A stretch of DNA of 37,698 nt, taken from NCBI GenBank assembly GCA_938015925.1, contig CALLVY010000537.1, positions 1 through 37,698 on the forward strand. Reading direction: 5' to 3'. This stretch comes from an uncultured Saprospiraceae bacterium (GTDB lineage Bacteria > Bacteroidota > Bacteroidia > Chitinophagales > Saprospiraceae). A program made the translations under genes and the position numbers. The notes beneath the pieces are model-generated. The model saw only the letters and a list, made by a program, of their open reading frames with translations. It was not told where the DNA came from and did not search any database. Positions 33,394 through 37,698 of this stretch are shown in pieces (the first letter of the stretch is position 1; every line of letters starts with the position of its first letter).

Positions 33394-34623
33394 CTAAAAC
33401 AAAGACATCTGTTTTAAACTTTCTTTTTGCTTTTTTAAAAAACGCTCTCGTTTGCTTTGTGCATCAAAAACCGTTCGCCCGCCATGCTTGGGGGAATCCT
33501 TCCATTCTTTAGCAATCAAATCATCATAGCGATCATTTGGGATAAAATTTTTCTCAATAGACTTGGCCATGGAGTGAAGACTCTTGAGGGCTTGCTGCTT
33601 ATCGGTCAAGCCAATTTTAGCACGTTGTACCGTTTGATCCAAAGCATCAATGACTTCGTCATAAACCCGAGTTGGAACCGGAAAAGGATGACCATCTTTT
33701 CCACCGTGGGCGAAAGAGAAACGTGCCGGGTCTTTAAAGCGAGAAGGCGTTCCATGAATGACCTCACTCACCAAAGTCAGGCTTTGCAAAGTTCTTGGCC
33801 CCAGCCCTTCCGTCAATAAAAGCGATTCAAAATTTTGTAAATCTTTTTCATAAGCCAAAGCGATTACACTGCCCAGTCTTTTGAGGTCTATATTTTCCAG
33901 TCGGACATCGTGATGGGCAGGCATATACAATTTTCGAATTTCCTTCATCATCCGTTCTGGATGTTCTTTGGAGATCGAGAAAATCCCTTGGCGGGTATCC
34001 TCCGAAACTGGATCTGTAAGATTGAGAATCAAACCTTGTGATTGGCCACAAACGGAAGTGTGCGGATCATTTAAAAAGGAAGTCAATTGATTGGAATGCC
34101 AATGGTAACGACGCGCAAATCCACTTTTGTCATTCATCCCTTGTTGAACGACAATCCATTCTCCGTCGTCACTTACGATAAAATTATGCAGGTAAATTTG
34201 AAAGCCATCCTGAATCGCGGTATTGTCGATTTTGGCACTGAGGCGACTGGCGCGTACCAAGGCCATCCCGTCGAGTCCGGTCTTACTGGCGACCTGCATG
34301 AGTTCGCGTGGTGTATTTCGAGAGTGCTTGCCTCGGCCTCCGCAGACATAGAGTCCGAGTTCTCTGGAGATGGGTTGTAAACCTCTTTTTAAGGCACCCA
34401 TTACCGAAGTCGTTATTCCCGAAGAGTGCCAATCCATACCTAGCACACAACCAAAAGATTGAAACCACAAGGGATCACTAAGGCGGAGCATGACTTCTCC
34501 TTTTCCGTATTCTTGCGCGATAGATTCTATGATCGCTCTTCCCAATTTGCTCATGCGCGTAGCGAGCCAAGATGGAACTTTTCCGTAATGTAATGGAAGA
34601 TCAGCGTGACCGGATTTTTGCAT
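33394..34623 (-). CDS. DUF763 protein with C-terminal clamp-binding-like motif
   Basis: 409 residues matching the DUF763 family from the first residues (SGHADLPLHYGKVPSWLA) through CGGRGKHSRNTP, DGFQIYLHNFIVSDDGEW, VVQQGMNDKSGFARRYHW and YMPAHHDV. Residues ~270-300 contain LLLTEGLGPRTLQSLTLVSE, which resembles a helix-hairpin-helix DNA-contact motif, followed by FAHGGKDGHPFPVP. The family has no proven function; the HhH-like segment suggests DNA processing (inference). The last five residues QMSLF fit the sliding-clamp-binding pentapeptide, close to the QMSLL of E. coli MutS. Two 12-bp direct repeats lie immediately upstream. Cytoplasmic. Confidence 0.88.
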   Translation of the reverse strand: MQKSGHADLPLHYGKVPSWLATRMSKLGRAIIESIAQEYGKGEVMLRLSDPLWFQSFGCVLGMDWHSSGITTSVMGALKRGLQPISRELGLYVCGGRGKHSRNTPRELMQVASKTGLDGMALVRASRLSAKIDNTAIQDGFQIYLHNFIVSDDGEWIVVQQGMNDKSGFARRYHWHSNQLTSFLNDPHTSVCGQSQGLILNLTDPVSEDTRQGIFSISKEHPERMMKEIRKLYMPAHHDVRLENIDLKRLGSVIALAYEKDLQNFESLLLTEGLGPRTLQSLTLVSEVIHGTPSRFKDPARFSFAHGGKDGHPFPVPTRVYDEVIDALDQTVQRAKIGLTDKQQALKSLHSMAKSIEKNFIPNDRYDDLIAKEWKDSPKHGGRTVFDAQSKRERFLKKQKESLKQMSLF

Positions 34624-34657
34624 TTTAAATAAAAAGTTTTAATTATTTAAATAAAAA
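34624..34657 (-). repeat. two 12-bp direct repeats 22 bp apart upstream of DUF763
   Basis: TTTAAATAAAAA occurs at 34624-34635 and 34646-34657, exactly 22 bp (two helical turns) apart and directly before the DUF763 start codon. This spacing suits a dimeric regulator. The sequence is low complexity, so chance is possible. Confidence 0.4.
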
Positions 34658-34717
34658 TACAAAATGTTTTTAACTAATGTTGTGATTTGCCTTTTTAATT
34701 CAATATCTCCCCAATGT

Positions 34718-35284
34718 TTATTGCCCCAACCATTCTCGAAACCCCTTGGTCTTTGCACGACTAATCTGTAGTGCCATCACCGGTCCTTGTTTTAGGTTGA
34801 CTTGAATTCGGCCTTTGGAGTAGGTTTGGATTTTTTCAATGGCATCGATGTGAACGAGGTATTTGCGGTTGATGCGGAAAAAAGAATCAGGGTTTAAAAC
34901 TTTCTCCAGATCATCAAGGGTAAAGTCGATTACAAAATTGCGCCCTTGGGAATTGGTCATAAGGGTATTAGAATCTGCGCTATAAAAAAAGTTGATTTCC
35001 TTGGTGGGAATAGAATGAATGGTGTTGTTGATTTTTATAAAGAAGCGAGATTTATAATTGGGCTTTAGTAAATTAAGTAAAGCTTTTAGTGTTTCGGGAT
35101 CGAGATAGGGAGTCGTTGTGACCTTTGTCTGTGGTTGGAGGTTTAGAAGTTTTTGCATCGCAAAACTCAAGTCCCTTTGGGAGAGTGGTTTGAGGATATA
35201 ATCGAGGCTATTGAACTTAAAAGCCTGGATCGCAAATTTGTCGAAAGCGGTAACAAAGATTACGGGGCAAGAGATTAAATTCTC
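34718..35284 (-). pseudogene. 5'-truncated LytTR response regulator, phospho-acceptor half missing
   Basis: The track lists 150 aa from a TTG at 35170, but the frame stays open up to a stop at 35285-35287. The added residues read SCPVIFVTAFDKFAIQAF then NSLDYILKPLSQRDL, the second half of a receiver domain (strand 4 with the Thr/Ala switch region, strand 5 with the conserved Lys-Pro). The first half, with the acidic pocket and phosphorylated Asp, is absent, and I find it in no other frame upstream. A complete LytTR DNA-binding domain follows (~85-185: IHSIPTKEINFFYSA, FFRINRKYLVHIDAIEKI, LQISRAKTKGFREWL). Full regulators are ~240 aa. It is either a dead gene or a shortened DNA-binding protein made from the TTG. 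No histidine kinase is nearby. Confidence 0.8.
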
Positions 35285-35412
35285 TTAATTATTCTTAAGC
35301 TATTGTTAAAAGATGGCAAGTACTAAAATAATTGACTAGGTTGATTAAAAGAACCTAATATTTTAAAGTTTTACGCAAGTTAGTATTCCGTAAACCACCA
35401 AAATTAGCCGCC

Positions 35413-35598
35413 ATGAAAAAGATTAAATTTGACAGCCGACTGGAAGCTATAGACTGGATTGCTCAGCAAGTAGAAGAGGAGGGACAATTTGAGGTCTTGA
35501 GAGAACAATTGAATTTCAATTTTATCTATACCGAAACTTATTATCTGGACTTAAAGGGCGAACTCGAGGAAGTCGTTTTACTTCGAGATGAAAAATAA
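35413..35598 (+). CDS. small acidic protein of unknown function
   Basis: 61 residues beginning MKKIKFDSRLEAIDWIAQQ, an amphipathic helix, then FEVLREQLNFNFIYTETYYLDL and an acidic end. The composition is protein-like, the ATG follows the AT-rich upstream region at a sensible distance, and a good terminator follows within 50 nt, so I think it is a real gene. Not recognised. It is divergent from the truncated LytTR gene. Confidence 0.6.
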   Translation: MKKIKFDSRLEAIDWIAQQVEEEGQFEVLREQLNFNFIYTETYYLDLKGELEEVVLLRDEK

Positions 35599-35645
35599 AA
35601 GATCATCATTGTTTAAATAAAGGAAACCAGATTTATGGTTCCCAC

Positions 35646-35684
35646 AGCTTTTAAGGTGTATTATGCATCTTAAAAGCTTTTTTT
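35646..35684 (+). terminator. rho-independent terminator after small acidic protein gene
   Basis: AGCTTTTAAG pairs with CTTAAAAGCT around a 13-nt loop and runs into seven T. Confidence 0.88.
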
Positions 35685-35814
35685 GTTTAGGGCATATTTA
35701 AAATTTATTTTAGGCAATAGCATTTTAAACATAGCATCTATTCAGCCTTTAAGGCTGCGGGAAGCAGGTTCCAAAATCAGAGGCATTGTTTGTAGTGTTG
35801 ATAGTACTTGGTAG

Positions 35815-35981
35815 TGGCCAGAGGCCTAATGTCATCAACTTAGGAAGCACACTACTTTTTTACTTTCATCAAGAATGAATAAGACAAAGCATTTATGGGT
35901 GACCCAGGATGCCGCTTTGAGCGGCTTCCTGGGTTTTCAAAGAAAACAACGCTTAAGTTGATACCATTCGGCCAGAGGCCA
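35815..35981. repeat. pair of ~30-bp inverted repeats with GGCC-core hairpins
   Basis: The left copy (35815-35848), read on the minus strand, has TAAGTTGATGACATTAGGCC then TCTGGCCA. The right copy (35951-35981), on the plus strand, has AAGTTGATACCATTCGGCC then AGAGGCCA. Both begin with GCTT. Apart from a 2-3 nt insertion and a few substitutions they match along their length. Each core GGCC-nnn-GGCC can also fold on itself. Paired with each other they would form a long stem around the hairpin at 35903-35937. Confidence 0.75.
35903..35937 (+). terminator. strong GC-rich hairpin inside the inverted-repeat pair
   Basis: CCCAGGA-T-GCCGCT pairs with AGCGGC-T-TCCTGGG around a 3-nt loop (13 base pairs, one T-T mismatch) and is followed by TTTT. 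It could terminate a short transcript or be a stem of a structured RNA. Confidence 0.55.
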
Positions 35982-35999
35982 GGAATCCGATTCGGTTAA

Positions 36000-36068
36000 A
36001 ATGCAATAGCATTTACCGAGCATCCGCAGATTTTTTTTTACCCTTGGCTCGGTGAATGTTATTGCATT
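36000..36068. repeat. long imperfect hairpin
   Basis: A 21-nt arm starting AATGCAATAGCATTTACC at 36000-36020 pairs with 36048-36068 (CTCGGTGAATGTTATTGC...) with 19 Watson-Crick pairs; the two differences are G-T and T-G, which stay paired as G-U in RNA. The 27-nt loop contains a run of T. Conservation of pairing at both differences hints at an RNA structure. Confidence 0.65.
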
Positions 36069-36165
36069 CCATCCGGGATGGCTATCGGCACCATTTCCCT
36101 TCCCGCTATTTACAAAGCTTTCATTCGTGCTGAATGCTTACAGATGCTTTTTAGAAAGGCGACAT

Positions 36166-36204
36166 AAAAAAAGGGCTTTACCGCAGGTAAAACCCCTTTA
36201 AAAA
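36166..36204 (-). terminator. minus-strand terminator-like hairpin, ~300 nt beyond the OmpA-family gene
   Basis: Read on the minus strand, GGGTTTTACC-TGC-GGTAAAGCCC forms a stem (one mismatch) followed by seven T. It would end a transcript coming from the OmpA-family gene (36506) with an unusually long 3' untranslated part, or a separate small RNA. Confidence 0.65.
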
Positions 36205-36505
36205 GGTATGGTTATGGCTGGACTCGAGAAACGTATGGCGATTCCTGATGAGCCCAGATTTTTTTTTCGTTATTTATAACTGTAAGATAGATAGAAAGCA
36301 ATTCGCGGCCCTTTTTTTTCGACGAGTACCCATCATTTGACCGATTAATAAAAAGACGATCCATCTACTGCTAATGTTACAGGCGTGTCTTGAAGTATTT
36401 TGCCAATTCGAAAATTAGAGCATTCTACCAACAGCTACGCAAAGGAACTCATTGTTCCTTCATTAATAAAGAGGCATTTTGGGTGAAAAGGTTGCCTGCT
36501 CTGAT

Positions 36506-37420
36506 TTATTTTTCTTTGGTAATTTTTTGGAGGGCTCGGGTGAGGTCTTCCTGCCGCGTTTGGATGATGAATTCTATCCGTCGATTTTGACCTTGGCCTT
36601 CTCGGGTTTCATTAGAAGCGCGTGGCGCAAATTCCCCCTTCCCGGCTGCGAGTACTTGATTGGATCCAAGGCCATGGTCTTCGGTGAGTAATCTGGAGAT
36701 TAAAGCGGCGCGGACTGCGCTGACGGTCCAGTTGTCTTTATAACCTTTATTGCGAGGTGGTTTATTATCGGTATGACCAAGGACCATTACATTCATACTG
36801 GGATACTTTTGTAAAGTATTGGCAATGCCGCCAAGTACCTGTTGCGATCGGGTGGTGACAGAGGTAGTTGTTTTAGCTTTAAAAAGAAGACTTTCTGATA
36901 CAATAACTTTTACATGTAAGTTGCTGGTATTGATCGTGTATTGATCGGTCGGTAAGGTGCCTAAAGCAATGCGAAGGTCATTGGCCAAAGTTCCCAAAGT
37001 GGTGAGGTCTTTTTCTAGCTTGGCATCTACCTGACTGAGTAGATTTTGCAACCTGGAAACTTCTTGCTTTAGGGAAGACAATTCCTGGCTGAGGCTTTGA
37101 GAAGTTGTTTGAGATTTCAAGCCCTGGTTTTTCATTTGCTGCTTTAAATCTTCAATCCTGCCTTCGAGTTTGTCTTGCATCGCGACTAAGGCATTATTTT
37201 CTCCTTTGCGTTCGGCCACATTTAGTCGCAGATTGATATTGCTATCTCGGCATTCTTGCAATGCGCTAGTCCAGTAAAGCGTTTTGTCTTGCAATTCCGC
37301 TTGATAAGTTGCGCTTGTTTTTTGCAAAGCTTCAATGTGCTTTTTTTTGCTGACGCAGGAAGAAAGTAGAAAGAGGAAAAAAAATATAAAATAGGTTTGT
37401 GGTAGTTTCAGTAATTGCAT
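36506..37420 (-). CDS. OmpA-family coiled-coil lipoprotein
   Basis: 304 residues. The signal sequence ends in lipobox FLLSSC (Cys22). Residues ~30-165 are a long coiled coil (LEGRIEDLKQQMKNQ, LSSLKQEVSRLQNLLSQ). The C-terminal ~120 residues are an OmpA/MotB-like peptidoglycan-binding domain: VIVSESLLFKAKTT, MVLGHTDNKPP, WTVSAVRAALISRLL and QNRRIEFII. The conserved HTD and RA/RRIEF positions are present, so it should bind peptidoglycan while its lipid anchor holds the outer membrane, with the coiled coil as spacer. Domain order resembles the MotB-like OmpA lipoproteins of Bacteroidota. No partner motor gene is seen here. Confidence 0.9.
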   Translation of the reverse strand: MQLLKLPQTYFIFFFLFLLSSCVSKKKHIEALQKTSATYQAELQDKTLYWTSALQECRDSNINLRLNVAERKGENNALVAMQDKLEGRIEDLKQQMKNQGLKSQTTSQSLSQELSSLKQEVSRLQNLLSQVDAKLEKDLTTLGTLANDLRIALGTLPTDQYTINTSNLHVKVIVSESLLFKAKTTTSVTTRSQQVLGGIANTLQKYPSMNVMVLGHTDNKPPRNKGYKDNWTVSAVRAALISRLLTEDHGLGSNQVLAAGKGEFAPRASNETREGQGQNRRIEFIIQTRQEDLTRALQKITKEK

Positions 37421-37518
37421 GAGTTATAGGTTGTTGTAATCGGATTGCAATTTACAATAAGTTCGAGGTGTATTTTAATACAAGTCATTTTTTTTCCAAG
37501 CATTTTTTTCCAAAAGAA

Positions 37519-37553
37519 AAGTGTCTGAAAAACATTACGTTTTCCAGACACTT
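37519..37553 (-). terminator. hairpin ending the incoming minus-strand gene
   Basis: AAGTGTCTG...AAAA and TTTT.CAGACACTT form a long stem (one mismatch) around 37535. On the minus strand it is followed by TTTTCTTTT, about 50 nt after the stop codon at 37605. Confidence 0.75.
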
Positions 37554-37604
37554 AGGTAGAGGGCGTGTTATTTATCAGTTTTATAGGAGGGTCTGCGAAG
37601 CAGA

Positions 37605-37698
37605 TTATCTCAAACGGAAACTAGTTGCTCCCAACAATCCGATGTCTGTATAAACAGCAACTCGGTAATAGCCAGCATTTAATTTGGTCGCCAATTCG
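37605..37698 (-). CDS. C-terminal end of a gene cut by the window edge, possibly a T9SS type A tail
   Basis: Thirty codons before a TAA at 37605-37607 on the minus strand read KLNAGYYRVAVYTDIGLLG and end FRLR. The beta-strand pattern with a glycine-tyrosine turn and a final basic strand resembles the end of a type A T9SS sorting domain or another Ig-like fold, but the piece is too short to be sure. The terminator-like hairpin 52 nt downstream supports a real gene end. Confidence 0.5.
   Translation of the reverse strand, partial: ELATKLNAGYYRVAVYTDIGLLGATSFRLR

Larger units (their letters stand above)
35685..36505. other. non-coding region dense in hairpins and inverted repeats
   Basis: About 820 bases without a believable ORF between the small acidic protein terminator and the OmpA-family stop. 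It contains an inverted pair of ~30-bp repeats, three further hairpins, and Bacteroidota-like T runs, listed separately. I see no transposase, reverse transcriptase or integrase in the window that would explain it. Candidate for a structured RNA or a non-autonomous mobile element. Confidence 0.6.

Noticed and set aside
35815-35981. Integron attC site or retron RNA
   Set aside because: The arms do not fit the attC core GTTRRRY/RYYYAAC, and there is no integrase or reverse transcriptase in the window.
36390-36691. Short plus-strand ORFs at the OmpA-family 3' end
   Set aside because: Overlap the well-supported minus-strand OmpA domain.

Overview
The window looks like chromosomal DNA of a Bacteroidota member, most likely Saprospiria or a close gliding/marine lineage (inference). 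The reasons are four large exported proteins with type IX secretion system (T9SS) C-terminal domains (three type B, one type A), a PorP/SprF-family protein, SprB and PKD repeats, OmpA-type envelope proteins, several lipoproteins, few purine-rich ribosome binding sites and candidate TAnnTTTG -7 elements. I see no rRNA, tRNA, CRISPR array, intact insertion sequence or phage genes.

Left part (1-9.3 kb): a truncated SPFH/band-7 lipoprotein gene; a membrane-protein/ABC-ATPase pair with overlapping reading frames; a two-gene T9SS cassette (NHL-propeller type B substrate followed by a PorP/SprF-TSP3-OmpA fusion); and a minus-strand operon of two GNAT acetyltransferases flanking an uncharacterised protein.

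Middle (9.9-22.8 kb): a giant VCBS/ASPIC-UnbV type A T9SS substrate with a clear terminator; a LamG-like protein without signal peptide; a PqqB-like metallo-hydrolase lipoprotein; pseudouridine-5'-phosphate glycosidase (psuG) divergent from a BtpA-family TIM barrel; an outer-membrane beta-barrel; a class V aminotransferase; a coiled-coil protein; a small basic protein; and a membrane-anchored M15-like metallopeptidase candidate.

Right part (22.8-37.7 kb): a giant PKD-repeat type B substrate divergent from a secreted M43 metalloprotease that lacks any sorting domain; a second giant Cys-rich SprB-repeat type B substrate preceded by a terminator-like hairpin; a small lipoprotein; a DUF763 protein ending in a sliding-clamp-like motif; a LytTR response regulator missing the phospho-acceptor half; a 61-aa protein; an ~820-bp non-coding region dense in inverted repeats and hairpins; an OmpA-family coiled-coil lipoprotein; and the last 30 codons of another gene.

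The unifying theme is the cell envelope and T9SS surface display. The best candidates for something undescribed are the structured non-coding element at 35.8-36.2 kb, the PorP/SprF-OmpA fusion paired with its presumed substrate, the truncated LytTR regulator beside DUF763, and the sorting-domain-less M43 protease opposite a PKD giant.
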